Positions 11,640 to 22,351 of a stretch of 64,000 bases of DNA are shown here, piece by piece; the stretch's first letter is position 1, and each line of letters starts with the position of its first letter. The DNA lies in assembly GCA_029215795.1 (NCBI GenBank), contig JARDYH010000005.1, positions 41,670,001 through 41,734,000 of the forward strand. Reading direction: 5' to 3'. Both the position numbers and the translations under genes were made by a program. The stretch is from Anniella stebbinsi (Eukaryota; Chordata; Lepidosauria; Squamata; Anniellidae). The notes beneath the pieces were generated by a model that saw only the letters and a list, made by a program, of their open reading frames with translations, was not told where the DNA came from and ran no database searches.

Positions 11640-12125
11640 ACATCGTTCCGGCCTCCTCCCCTGCGCCATCCGGAGCTTGTTCTAGCCGGCACCGGATGGG
11701 AGCGGACGTCCCTGCAAGGTAAGCAGGGGGCAGGGGGGAGGGGGGCAGGGGGGAGGGGGGCAGGGGGGAGGGGGGCAGGGGGGAGGAGGCGCACGGCACG
11801 CTTACCTTGCAGGGATGTGCGCTCCTGTCCGGCGCCGGCTGCTACTGTGAGCAGGCTTCGCGGCCTGCTCCAGAGTGGCGCGATCCCTGCAAGGTAAGCA
11901 GGGGGGAGGGGGGAAGGGGGGAGGGGGGCACACGGCACGCTTACCTTGCAGGGATGTTCGCTCCATCCGGCGCTGGCTGCTACTGCGAGCAGGCTTCACG
12001 GCCTGCTCCAGAGTGGCGCGCCAGGTGATGACATCACCTGGCGTGCCACTCTGGAGCAGGCCGCGAAGCCCGCTCGCAGTAGCAGCCGGTGCCGGACGGG
12101 AGTGGACGTCCCTGCAAGGTAAGCA
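11640..12125. repeat. Cluster of GC-rich hairpin modules with GTAAGC donors
   Basis: Three related units lie in tandem and inverted order, separated by G-rich tracts. Plus-strand AAGGTAAGC occurs near 11717, 11892 and 12117. Minus-strand donors (plus CTTACCTTGC) occur at 11801 and about 11939. The unit 11939-12125 is a hairpin like 7448-7633, with the core CACCTGGCGTGCCACTCTGG. The sequence between 11722 and 11790 is a GGGGGGCAGG-type tandem. The same module occurs in the GATCC-rich family, which has different termini. Confidence 0.8.
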
Positions 12126-12407
12126 GGGGGGAGGGGGGAGGGGGCACGCGATAAAGGAAGAAAAAAGTGAATGGGTGAAAGCAAAGAGGGTGAAGAGTGA
12201 AAGTGTGTGGGTGTATTTTTAATAAGAGTAGAACAAAGGCAGGAAAGGGGGATACTGAGAGGCTAGAATAATGCAGAGGATGACTTCAGGGATACCTTCC
12301 TTTTATTGTTGTACGGAAGAGGGAATTTCAGTACATGCAGCTTCTCATGCAGCCTGAAGAAAAGTTGCACCTGCTCAGATTCCCTCTGCTGTAGATCTAT
12401 GAAAGGT

Positions 12408-12575
12408 AGAGTGACCATATACAAAAGAAGGCAGGGCCCCTGCCACTTTAACTATGTGATAAAGAGAGAATTTCACCAGGAACTAATTGCCTACAAATGA
12501 CCCTGGCTGAAATTCCCTTTTCTCTACAACTGTTAAAGTTACATGAGCCCTGTCTTACTTTTCATATGGTCAGCC
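12408..12575. mobile_element. MITE, TAGGGTGACCATATG family, nested copy
   Basis: Begins TAGAGTGACCATATACAAAA and ends TTTTCATATGGTCAGCCTA, with the internal GGGAATTTC/GAAATTCCC inverted pair that marks this family. No clear 8-bp duplication is left. It lies inside the 6-kb hAT that carries related ends. Confidence 0.8.
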
Positions 12576-12720
12576 TAGGGGGGAGGGGGTTTACCCCCCC
12601 GGGGCCATCCGCTTCCATCCACTGGCACCTGCGGGCGCCAGCGGATGGAAGCAGCCGGCCCTGGGGGGGGGTACCCTGGGTAGCCAGGCATCCCTGTGCA
12701 GCTTGGCTGCAGGAGATGAC
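12576..12720. repeat. GC-rich block shared with GATCC-family interiors
   Basis: The segment around CCCCCCGGGGCCATCCGCTT and its inverted copy GCGCCAGCGGATGGAAGC recurs at about 57585-57640 and in part at 24740-24775, where it belongs to GATCC-rich elements. Its presence here shows exchange or nesting between the two hAT families. Confidence 0.6.
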
Positions 12721-13434
12721 AGTTAATATCTTTTTTTTCATGGCAGTTTGTTATTAAAATCTTGCTTTATTTACTCTGGCTTTTTAATATAGAGATAAAT
12801 ACAATGTGCTTTTATGTAGTTCTCTACTCTCTGCTCTCTTGGCATAGCAATATGGAAAGTAGGTGAATGAATATAAAATGCTCAGTAATTGGATTTGTCA
12901 GGACTGAGATTAGCCTGGATAGAATGGACATGGGGGTGGGGAATGAATGACCGGATGCTTGAGGTGCTCAATGAGTGGTTGCATCACAGTACATCTGGAT
13001 ATGGAAGAGGCATTGCATGGATCAGGGACATATGTGGGGATTAAAATTATACAAAACTTTGAGAAGTTGATCTGCATTCTGGTGTGTGTACACAGGGTGG
13101 GTACAGGACTATGGCCTCAAAGAGCTTGGAATGCCATAGGGCAGGAGCGCAGGGGAGGGGGCTAAGTAATGCAAAGAAATATGTTCTGTACCTTTGTGAA
13201 TGATATGAAGTACTGGGGGGAAAGTATGAAACTATTGTAGATGTTTTTTTCATCCCTGGAAAGAACTTTCATGGCGTGCAGAGCAGCCTGTCCCAGCCTG
13301 GAGCGAGGGCATCTTAGCCCGGCCTGGTGCGCAGAGCTGGGGCTGGATGTTATGTTATTTTTCTTGTTGTTTCTCCTGTTATTGTTGAGTGCTGCTGCTA
13401 CTGTTTATAAACTTTTTAAAAAGCAATTTGCTGC

Positions 13435-13510
13435 TCTTATTTATTTATAGCATTTTTATCCCGCCCCTCAGCCAAAAAGGCTCCCAGAGTGGCTTACAAT
13501 CAGAAAAGAA
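13435..13510 (-). mobile_element. L2-clade LINE 3'-end fragment
   Basis: TTATTTATTTATAGCATTTT followed by CCCGCCCCTCAGCC and GGCTTACAATCAG is the inverted 3' end common to L2-type LINEs of squamates. Confidence 0.6.
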
Positions 13511-13514
13511 GATA

Positions 13515-14165
13515 GTCTTGTATGTATGCGTGTGTGTGTGTGTGGGTATTAAATCAATAGAAGGCAAATGAACTGTCTTTAGCTGCAATTTAAATTCAGT
13601 GGGGGTGGGGTTGATTGGATTTCATATCGGGCAGCATTGATGAAATTAATTTTCACTTATTTTCCATATATTCCTTGAGTACTGATTTTGATGAATTAAT
13701 TGGGGGGTGTATGTGGGTGTATTTTAAAACTATTATTAGATTTGCCATGAGTGAGTATGTTGGGGTATGTGGATATTTATTTTATTTGGTTAAGTGTGTG
13801 TGGTTGGTTGGTTTTTGCCTTGGTGCATGTGTGGATTTTTATTATTTTTCCTTTGTTGAGTATGTGGATGAGTGTTGTATTTTTAATGTTATTTTATTGC
13901 CTTGGGTATGTGCATGTTTGTGTGTAGATTTATTATGTACACTGTTATTTTGCCTTGTATGAGTGGCTGATTATAATGATGATGATGCCTTTGGTGGGTG
14001 TGGGGGTGAATTTTTATTCCCCGTCCCCTGTATGTGAGGAGGTTGTGTGTTTTTTTAATTGCCTTGGGGAAGGTGTGGGGTTCCCCCCTCACTTTGAGTG
14101 AGTGTGCAGGGGTGTGTAGATTTTAATTTTTATTGCCCGAGTATGAGGTGTGTGTAAATGATGGT
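13515..14165. repeat. Degenerate TG-rich tandem region
   Basis: Diverged units alternate TTTTTATT-type stretches with TGAGTATGTG(G)-type stretches at roughly 60-90 bp spacing. This gives a T/G-rich plus strand and a spurious 115-codon frame. It begins with a short (TG)n and ends at the CR1 fragment. It looks like a decayed minisatellite inside the 6-kb hAT. Confidence 0.5.
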
Positions 14166-14481
14166 GATGATGATGACACAAAATTGGGTGGGATTACTAA
14201 TATCCTGGAAGACAGAAACAAACTCCAAAGTGATCTTGATAGACTTGAGCGCTGGGCTGAAAACAGCAGAATGAAATTTAATAGGGATAAATGCCAAGTT
14301 ATACAAGTAGGAAAAAGAAACCAAATGCACAGTTACAAGATGGGGGATACTTGGCTCAGCAATACTACAAGCGAGAAGGATCTTGGAATTGTTGTAGATC
14401 ACAAACTGAATATGAGCCAACAGTGTGACTGGGCTGCATTAATAGAAGTATAGCTTCCAAATTGTGTGAGGTACTGGTTAG
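14166..14481 (+). pseudogene. CR1 reverse transcriptase fragment
   Basis: About 100 codons match the CR1 segment just after the FADD motif: DRNKLQSDLDRLERWAEN, then KFNRDKCQVIQVGKRNQ and GIVVDHKLNMSQQ. The same segment is present in the CR1 copy at 5920-8926. It is a short internal piece without catalytic residues, embedded in the 6-kb hAT, and is non-functional. Confidence 0.88.
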
Positions 14482-14491
14482 AGTTAGGGTG

Positions 14492-14583
14492 CTGCATGCA
14501 CACAAATGACACTTACTGATATTCCCTTTTCAATACAGCTCTTAAAGATACTGGAGCCCTGTCCTCCTTTTCACATGATCACC
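14492..14583. mobile_element. Half MITE, TAGGGTGACCATATG family
   Basis: Only the right half remains, from ACACAAATGACACTTACTG to TTTTCACATGATCACCCTA. Confidence 0.7.
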
Positions 14584-15243
14584 CTACTTTAAAGATGCTC
14601 AGCTTTTCAGGCAAGAAAATAACTTTGGGTCATTTCACTTGCATGTAATACAGTTGTCCTGTAAAATGGTCTTGTGTCTTGTGTCTGCTTCTGAAACAAT
14701 CATGGCAGCCTTGTTGTTAGCCTCTTCAGTATAATTGTTCTTCTATGAGATCAATGGTAAAGAACTAGGTGATGAAAAACACTATAAATCTGAAATAAAC
14801 AAAGTGTTTGAGATTGCACTTAAAAGGAACTTTCCTGTGAATTTGCTTCCATGTGTCTGCTGTGGTGGGAATTAGCAACTGGATTGGTGAACTGACCTGT
14901 TTGCAATAGGCAGAAGTGCAGAATGAGATACCGCTAGACCCTGAGTTCAGCCAACTGAGAATCTGAGCTTTCATTTTAAAAAAGGATTCTAGCTTTTATG
15001 GCTGCAAAGATGTCATTGGAAGTGTGTCATAATGCTTGTTGAAATGTCAGTATTTCATTTCTTTGATGGTGATATAACCCACTTTTGTTTTTAAGAGATG
15101 TGTTTGTAAGATAAACATGGAAAGTGATGATGTTGTGCTCCTGCCCCTTCTTTTCCCCTTTTCCCCAACTGACTGCATTTCACAACAGTAAGGTGGTTTC
15201 ATTGTAGGAGATGCTCAATGATATCTTACTTTATTGTCTTTTA
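14584..15243 (+). other. Upstream region of the hAT transposase, with candidate 3' splice site
   Basis: No coding sequence is seen. At 15224-15244 a T-rich tract ends in CTTTTAG just before the transposase exon, a plausible 3' splice site. The transposase could therefore have a non-coding first exon farther left. The plus-strand GTAAGC donors at 11717-12119 are candidates; this pairing is inference. Confidence 0.4.
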
Positions 15244-15295
15244 GATTCTGTTCTGGTCTATAATTCAGTAAAAACTTTGTAGAAAAGCATTCAGA

Positions 15296-17214
15296 ATGCC
15301 AAAAAGAAAGTGTAAATTCATGCCTGAGTTAAAGGCCAAATTTCCCAGCTTCAAGGAAGGTCGAGATGAGAGCGAGGCTGAGTGCACCATATGCAAGCCT
15401 GGAACATTTGTGTCTGTTGCACATAAAGATGCTTTGGATTTACAGAATCATATTCAGTCAGAGAAGCACAAGAAGGCTGTTCGAGGAGAGAGCTCTTCCA
15501 CCAAAATGACTGATTTCTTTGTGAGACCAGGAACCAAATCTGAGGATGCGATCACTGTAGCGGAGGGTACACTGGCCTTCCACACTGTGATGCATCACCA
15601 CAGCTTTAGATCAACAGATTGCACCTCTGGCTTGTTCAAGACACTATTCCCAGACTCGGATGTAGCCCGGAAGTTTGCAAGCGCTCGCACCAAGACAGAA
15701 GCAGTTGTGAACTCTGTGCTTGCACCGCAGTCTGTGGAAAGTGCCCTGCAAGCAATAATAGAACACAACATTCCGTACTGTGGAGTCTCAACTGATGGAA
15801 GCAACCATGGTGCTGTGAAAATATTTCCAGTTGCAGTCCAATATTTTGACTGGAAAAATGGTGGTTTGCAGTCCAAACTCATCGAACTGAGGAACACACC
15901 TGATGAGAGAGCTGATACAATTGCCAACTATGTGAAGGACACTCTGGAGAAGAATGGCTTGTTGGAGAAATGCATTGCCTTCACAGGTGACAACTGCAAT
16001 ACTATGTTTGGTGGACTACGGCGTGCTGAGGAAGGGAGTAACGTCTTTGCAAACTTGAAAAGGCTGTTGAAGAAGACTACTCTCATTGGTGTGGGTTGCC
16101 CAGCACACATTTTGAACAATTGTGTACATCAGGGGGCAGTCGAACTTGATGTGGATGTGGAGACTATTATTTTTAAAATCTACCAGTACTTCAGCATTTA
16201 CACTGTAAGAACTGAGAGCCTGAAGGAGTACTGTGAGTTTGTGGACATTGAATACCGACAGATGCTTTCCCACAGCAAGACACGGTGGCTGTCCTTATAC
16301 CCTGGAATAACAAGGCTACTGCAGATGTTTCCAGCCTTGAAGTCCTTCTTTCTCTCTGAAAGCAAACCACCTCCTGGCTCAAGAAGTTCTTTGAAAGTGA
16401 CTTCAGTGAGATCTACCTCTGGCATATGCACTCACTCATGAGCATGTTCCAAACACACATTGAAGAGACTGAATGTGCAAACAAGTCAGTGGTGGAAGTG
16501 CTGAAATGCCTGCACTCTGTGATCAACATCATTTGTGAATGGAAGGCCAAGAACTTCATGACCCTTAAAGTCAGGGAACTCCTAGGAAAAAATCGTAAGG
16601 ATGGACTTGCTGCAGAGTGTGATGCATTTCTTGACCAAGTGCAATGTCAGTACTTCACCTGCATTGAATATCTGGAGATGTGGATGAGACCACTGGAAGA
16701 GTTCTCCATATTCATGTGGATTGCCCTGAGTGAGACACCAACATGGCCTGATGTGGAGCCTACTGTCCAATACTTAAGAGACAAAGGAGTGTTCATTGAC
16801 GATGCGAAGTGCTTCGATCAGTTTGCAAATCTGCGAAAATTTGTAGAACGTAGGAGCGATGACGAAGACTTCAAGAAGTTGATGGCCCACCAGAAGTGGA
16901 CAAAGTACTTTGAGAGCTCCAAAAGCATTGACTGCCACTCAAAGCTGTTGCAAATTGCACAGTTCTTTTTTGCAGTTCCTTCCCACAATGCTAACGTGGA
17001 GCACATTTTCTCCCAGATGCAAGTGCAGTGGACTAAAGAAAGAAACCAGTTGTCTGTGGAGACACTGAAGGGAATATTACAGGTTAAATATAATTATAAG
17101 CAAATGTCGTGTAAGGACTTTCACCATTTCTTGCTTAACACCCAACCCCTTTTAAGAAAAATAAGATCCGGTGAAAAATATTCCAGGGCACATCAAGAGG
17201 AAGAAAAGACTTAA
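15296..17214 (+). pseudogene. hAT-superfamily transposase with one frameshift
   Basis: Two overlapping frames (15296-16441 and 16426-17214) together make a transposase of about 640 residues. The first has an N-terminal zinc-finger-like motif (C30, C33, H52, H58), then an RNase-H-like core with STDGSN (Asp 167), FTGDNCNTMFGG (Asp 232) and a CPAH motif (C268, H271). The second frame ends in a typical hAT C-terminal dimerisation region with LLQIAQFFFAVPSHNANVEH. The protein would bind the element ends and cut and paste the DNA. The reading frame shifts by one base around 16365-16378, where the homologous frame resumes at a Trp-Leu-Lys-Lys stretch. The start is the ATG after a possible 3' splice site. 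An AATAAA follows at 17234-17239. Confidence 0.9.
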
Positions 17215-17233
17215 AATTTGTATATTAGCTAAA

Positions 17234-17239
17234 AATAAA
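17234..17239 (+). terminator. Polyadenylation signal of the hAT transposase
   Basis: AATAAA lies 20 bp after the transposase stop, inside the transposon. Confidence 0.65.
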
Positions 17240-17486
17240 TGTTAATTTCTGATACACTGACTCTCACTTGTTCCTTATTTCAGTGAATTTAACATTAACG
17301 TATTATGTAGAACATATTTGTCTTAATTGTGAGGTGTCAAATTAGACATGTGACCAAGGCCACGCCCCCTTGGGGCGGTCATCTCAAGTTGGGTCCGCCT
17401 TCGGGGCTGGGCATGTTTGGTGGGCACGCCTCCTTGAGGGCGGCCATCTTGTCCTCCTTCTTGGTTTCCAATATATGGTCACCCTA

Positions 17487-17494
17487 GGTATGAC
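17487..17494. repeat. 8-bp target-site duplication, right (GGTATGAC)
   Basis: Identical to 11408-11415. Confidence 0.95.
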
Positions 17495-17689
17495 AGCCAA
17501 CTCATCTGCTTGCATAGGTAGGAGACCCAATAAGGTGCTCCGCCCTCAGAGATGTAAGGAATCTTTAGGATTCCTGAATGCTTTGGGGTATTTTCCAGGT
17601 GACAGGGCTGGCAATCTTGTCAAGGCCGTAGTCTCCTTATGGAATGATGAGATGCGACTGACCACTGACAGCAGCAGCAGCAGCAGCAG

Positions 17690-18160
17690 AATTTATTTAT
17701 TTATTTATTTATAACCCCCCTCTCCCTCCGGATCGAGGTGGGGAAGAACAATAAATATAAACACAAGAACCACAAAATAGATAAAACATTAAAACAAATA
17801 AAAACTAATAAAACATTAAAAACATCTTAAAATTCAACTGGGTAGGCCTGCCAGAAGAGATCAATCTTCATGGCTCTCTGAAATTCCAGAAGACTGCTAA
17901 TTTGTCGAATCTCCTCCGGCAGGCCATTCCACAGTCTGAGAGCAGCAGAAGAGAAGGTCCTCTGGGTAACACTCGTCAGCCTGGTTCTGGCTGATTGGAG
18001 TAAATTCTTCATAGAGGACCTGAGTGTGCGGGGCGGATTATACGGGTTATGGACATGATCATGGCCAAGCACCCTTCCATTGCCGTGGAGCAATGTGATA
18101 GGCCAAATGATTGCAAGAGCATAGGTAATGGAAAACTCTCTGCAAAGATGATCAAACACA
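17690..18160 (-). mobile_element. L2-clade LINE 3' end
   Basis: The plus strand starts with (TTTA)n and AACCCCCCTCTCCCTCCGGA, the inverted LINE 3' untranslated end. The adjoining minus-strand frame (17827-18159) ends with RTFSSAALRLWNGLPEEIRQ, matching the C-terminal end of L2-clade ORF2. It is a truncated copy related to 60122-60620. A (CAG)7 run lies just before it. Confidence 0.8.
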
Positions 18161-18483
18161 GGCTAGAGCACATGATTTTGCCTACCATGTGACCATGAGG
18201 ACAGTGAAAAAGGGTTTCCTCCATTGCATTCTTGAGTAGCTACCTCACAGTGTTCTTCTGTGTGGTTTGGGGTCTTTTAACACCAAGCCCAACAAATGTA
18301 CTGTTTTCAGACCATGGGTTCAGATGATGCTCTGTGATGTATCCTGGGTTGCAGGTTCTGCTATGGTCCAATCTTTAGCTTGGCTCAGGTTCTCAGGGAA
18401 GCAAGACAGGAAGAGTAAAGCACCATAGAAATTTCCAAATGGTGCTGGTGTTGGAATCCAGACAGGGTTGTCTCTATGTTGCT

Positions 18484-18491
18484 CCAATAAG
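18484..18491. repeat. 8-bp target-site duplication, left (CCAATAAG)
   Basis: Identical to 18819-18826. Confidence 0.95.
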
Positions 18492-18818
18492 TAGGGTGAC
18501 CATATGAAAAGGAGGACAGGGCTTCTGATTCTTTAATAGTTGTATAGAAAAGGGAATTTCAGCAGGTGTCATTTATATGAATGCAGCATCTGGTTAAATT
18601 CCCTCTTCGTCAAAACAATTAAACTGCAGGAGCCCTGCCCTCTTTGTAGAGCGACCAGATACAAAAGAGGGCAGGACTCCTGCAGCTTTAACTGCTGTAA
18701 TGAAAAGGGAATTTCACCAGGTACTGCATGTATACAAATGACACCTGCTGAAATTCCCTTTTCTGTACAACTGTTAAAGAATCAGGAGCTCTGTCCTCCT
18801 TTTCATATGGTCACCCTA
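18492..18818. mobile_element. MITE, TAGGGTGACCATATG family, 327 bp
   Basis: Perfectly ended element with TAGGGTGACCATATGAAAAG at the left and its inverse at the right, flanked by CCAATAAG on both sides. The inside is two head-to-tail inverted half units, with GGGAATTTC/GAAATTCCC pairs. It is non-coding. The termini match the 6-kb hAT at 11416-17486, a plausible source of transposase. Confidence 0.95.
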
Positions 18819-18826
18819 CCAATAAG
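18819..18826. repeat. 8-bp target-site duplication, right (CCAATAAG)
   Basis: Identical to 18484-18491. Confidence 0.95.
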
Positions 18827-19756
18827 GAGCAGATCAAGAATAAGCTTTAAGTGGGAATTTGCCTGCATTAACACAAGTTGGCTCTGCCTCTACACTGACT
18901 TAGACTTTGTCTCTTAAAGGGCCTGGTGTCCTGCTTTGGCTGTAGCATGCTCTAGGTGCAGTTCAGGTTATAACAGAGATGCTTTAAATCCAAGCCGAGG
19001 TCAGAGCACAGGCAGGCAATCAGTCAAGAAGATCAGGCAATAACAGGAGGAGTTACAATGCACAGTCTGGAGGCAGAGTCGTTAGGCAGTCCAGAAGGTC
19101 AGGAAACAGGGCATCAGGCAGATGCATGGTTCAGGAGACAAGGCAGGATGGACCAAAGTTGTTCCAACACTCACTGATCTCTCATGCAGGCTTTTAAGCC
19201 CAAAGCCTGTTGGACCCCACACAGAACTCAACTGCAGCAATCAGAACTCCCCTTTCAGAGCCCTAATCCTGAGGAGACATTTTCTGCAGGTGTGCACTCT
19301 GTTGCACAGGAGTCCTATTAGCCTGTCACTTGAGACAACGATGCTCCTGAGGGTCTGGGGGTTGCTCAGCCTCTGCCTCAGAGGCAGAGTTCCTTTTTCC
19401 TGGCAGGGATGGTCCTGCAACCTCTCCCCCCTCCGAGGCTTCAGCCTCCTGTGTGACTGATGGTGGTCCCTGGGCTTCTGGGGCCTCTAGCTCCTCCTCT
19501 GTAGGGGTATGATACCTGGCTGTTTTATCAGCTTCAGGCTGCTACAATGTGGGAGTGGATGTGGCATATGAGTGTGTCCACATGACTGGAGTCTCTAGGT
19601 TACACCTCGTGTTCCTTTCCATGTCTGAATCCTCTTCTGGAATTCTTATCGCTGGAGTCTCCTTAGAGGACAAGGGGTTGGAATCCTCTAGGGTTGAGGG
19701 TTTGGGGCCCTGGTCTGTGACAGCAAAGAAAGTATTGGAACTAATGAACACCTGCT
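18827..19756. other. No gene recognised
   Basis: Frames of up to 112 codons occur but none has a recognisable family signature. No repeats identified. Confidence 0.45.
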
Positions 19757-19764
19757 ATGACATA
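19757..19764. repeat. 8-bp target-site duplication, left (ATGACATA)
   Basis: Identical to 20450-20457. Confidence 0.95.
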
Positions 19765-20449
19765 CAGGACAGTGCAGAGGGGGGGCAGTTGGCCCAGGGC
19801 CCACGATTTTGAGGGGGCACTTTGATGAGGAGGTTCCCCCAGTTTACGTTACTGCTTCTGTAGCGTAAGCGGCCCATGGAGAAGCGAGGAGACTGCCTTG
19901 CGGAAACAGCGCAAAAGCCGTCCGTCGTGAATACCATGGTCAGACTACAAGCTCCAGAGAGCCATGCCGCATGCGGAGCAGGAATATATGTGCCTAAGTT
20001 GCGATGGAAATTAACTTCAGGAGATATATTTTGTGCACTTTGATTGCAGGAGAGATTTGCTCAATCTTCCCCATGGCATATAATCTCTGGAGTGGAAGGT
20101 GAGGTAATGATGATGATAGTTATTATTAATAATGATAATGATGATACCATGAGGGTGATGATGATGATAATGTTTGATAATGATGAAGGACTGTTCTATT
20201 GGTGTTGTTTTTAGTTGTACAGCAACTAAAATAAATATTAATTTCTGATTCAACATTGAGGTGTTGTAGAACAGGTTTAATATGAATGTGCTTCCTATTA
20301 CCTTTTTTTTATAAATCGTTCTAGTTCATATATATATTTAGCACTGAAGCAGTGCCACTCATTAAAAAATACTTAATGAGCAGTTTGAAATGGGGGGGGC
20401 ACACACTTCCCATCTGGCCTGGGCATATTACCAGCTCTGCACGGCCCTG
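19765..20449. mobile_element. Non-autonomous hAT element, 685 bp
   Basis: The left end CAGGACAGTGCAGAGGGGGG and right end CTCTGCACGGCCCTG are imperfect inverted repeats, and ATGACATA is duplicated on both sides. The interior has GAT/TAA-rich low-complexity sequence (20105-20195) and an AATAAATATTAATTTCTGAT stretch resembling the region after the 15296 transposase. No transposase frame survives. This is a different hAT family from the TAGGG elements. Confidence 0.92.
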
Positions 20450-20457
20450 ATGACATA
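20450..20457. repeat. 8-bp target-site duplication, right (ATGACATA)
   Basis: Identical to 19757-19764. Confidence 0.95.
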
Positions 20458-21880
20458 TTTGCATGGCACTTTGCGGGTAAAGTTGCTTGTCTGAGTGCTG
20501 ACATGAACACCACAGTTGATGCAAGTCCAAATGAGGAGTCCAGTGCTCCATCTGGTCTGGTTTTGTGGGATCATTTTCAACTTCAGTCTGACCCTATATG
20601 GCTCTGCTTATGTTCTTAGTGTACAATGCAGTTATTCCCAGGTAAGTGTGTATTGGAAAAAAACTTAATGAGCATTTTGGTTGTTCTGTAGAGGTACCTT
20701 CTGAAAGGCTAATTCTGAAGGGAAAGGATTGGATGCACACGCACACGCACACGCACACACACACACACAGAGGGATTTTATTATATGTCATTAAGATGGG
20801 TCTATAAAAATCATTGTGAACTTAACTGTCCATATATCCCACAAAATTATAATTTACTTCATGTTAGCTGCATAATTTACACACCACAAAATTGGCTCGA
20901 AGACATCCCAGATTGGTAATTAAGTTTAAAACTCACCCCCCACAAATTTGGATTGAATTTAGCAATTGATTTGCCATCATTCCACAATTTGCAAGTCACA
21001 AAAGCATTCTGGGGATTTTGATAGCTTTACACTTAAAGAGTAGTGGTAGCTCTCTTGAAGGGGAGTTACTCTAGGCCCAGCGGCTCTCCTTTTACCAAAG
21101 GTTGAAGAAGGTGAGAAGAAAAACAGACAAATCAGGAAAACTGGGGACAGTTCTGGAATAACTGAGGAGGTTGGTCCCAAATGGACAGGACAGCATCATG
21201 TGGAGCCCTGCCCATTTTCTTAAAACTTATTGGATCTCTGGGCAGTCCCCTTCTCCGAAAGGAATAAAAAGACACTTTGAAGCAATTGTAGTTCCTTCTT
21301 ATCTTTTAAGCACTGGAGCAGGCATCATCCTCACATGTAATCCACAGTGCTGTGTTTAAGCTTGCCTAGATTAATCAATCCTTGTGGCAAAAAGCTTGTT
21401 TCCTGGACTCCAATCAGGTTGTTTTTTCAAGGAGTGGGGAGGCCTGCCCATACCCCTCTTGTTATGTCATATATTCAGAGGCAGGGAAAACCAAGGGACT
21501 TCAGACATACAGCTGGTGCTAGCCTACCCACGTGCTTTTCCTGCATTATTTCTCATGGATAAATCCAATTTGGGAGGAATTTTATTACTTTGCTTCCCTG
21601 CTTTATTCAGAGAGATTAAGTCCCATTAGGCGTTAGCAGATTCTTTTTGTAATTGTACTGAGGCATAAAAAGCAACCTCCTGATAAATCCAAAATGTGGA
21701 GGATTGCGTCATGCCGGCAAGACAGAGTTTTCTGCTTGTCTGTCACAATATTTCAGCTGAAGGGAATTATTTCTTCAAAATTGAGGGTGGCTACTACTGG
21801 GCTGGGTAGATTAGCGCAGTTGAGTAAAAACAATTTGGAACCAAGAAGCTCCAAGCTGCCCCCCCCCCCCCCCAGATATT
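20458..21880. other. No gene recognised; (CA)n at about 20735-20769 and poly-C at 21860-21873
   Basis: Apart from the CA-type microsatellite and the C-run, no mobile-element ends or coding signatures are seen. Confidence 0.5.
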
Positions 21881-21884
21881 TTCA

Positions 21885-22343
21885 TTTCATTTATTACATT
21901 TTTATACTGCCCCATAGTTGAAGCTCTCTGGGCACTTTACAAAAATTAAAAATAATTAAAAACACATTATACAAAACACAAAAAAGAAAAAGCATTTACA
22001 CAAAACCACAGACAGTATATATCTAAAATAATTTGTTAATCCACCAGCCAAGATGATGCAAGAATGAATTTAAACTCATTGTATGCTGCCAAATGCCCAA
22101 GCGAACAGGGAAGTTTTAACCTGGTGTCAAAAAGATAGTAATGTTGGCACCAGGCAAGCCCCCTCAGGGAGTTCTATAGCTGGAGGGCCACCACCAAGAA
22201 CGTCCTCTCTCTTGTTACTGCCCTCCAAGCTTCCCTTGCAGGAGACAGCCAAGGGAGGACCTTAGATGTTGAGCATAATGTATGGGTCAGTTCATGCTGG
22301 AAGAGGTGTTCTACTAGGTACTGTGTTCCCAAGTTGTGTAAGG
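21885..22343 (-). mobile_element. L2-clade LINE 3' end
   Basis: TTTCATTTATTACATTTTTA then ACTGCCCCATAGTTGAAGCT is the inverted L2-type 3' end. The adjoining sequence to AAGGCTTTATAG (22351) is degraded ORF2 C-terminal sequence. It is cut by the hAT end at 22352. Confidence 0.7.
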
Positions 22344-22351
22344 CTTTATAG

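Larger units (their letters stand above)
11416..17486 (+). mobile_element. Full-length hAT transposon, 6,071 bp
   Basis: The left end is TAGGGTGACCAGATGTCC and the right end is TATATGGTCACCCTA. They share an 11-bp terminal inverted repeat, TAGGGTGACCA, and are bracketed by a perfect 8-bp duplication, GGTATGAC. A hAT transposase lies on the plus strand at 15296-17214 with an AATAAA shortly after. The 5' half contains GC-rich hairpin modules (11640-12125), a MITE (12408-12575), a degenerate TG-rich tandem region (13500-14160) and CR1 and L2 scraps, so other elements nested inside it or were captured. The transposase has one frameshift, so this copy is probably no longer autonomous. Confidence 0.93.
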
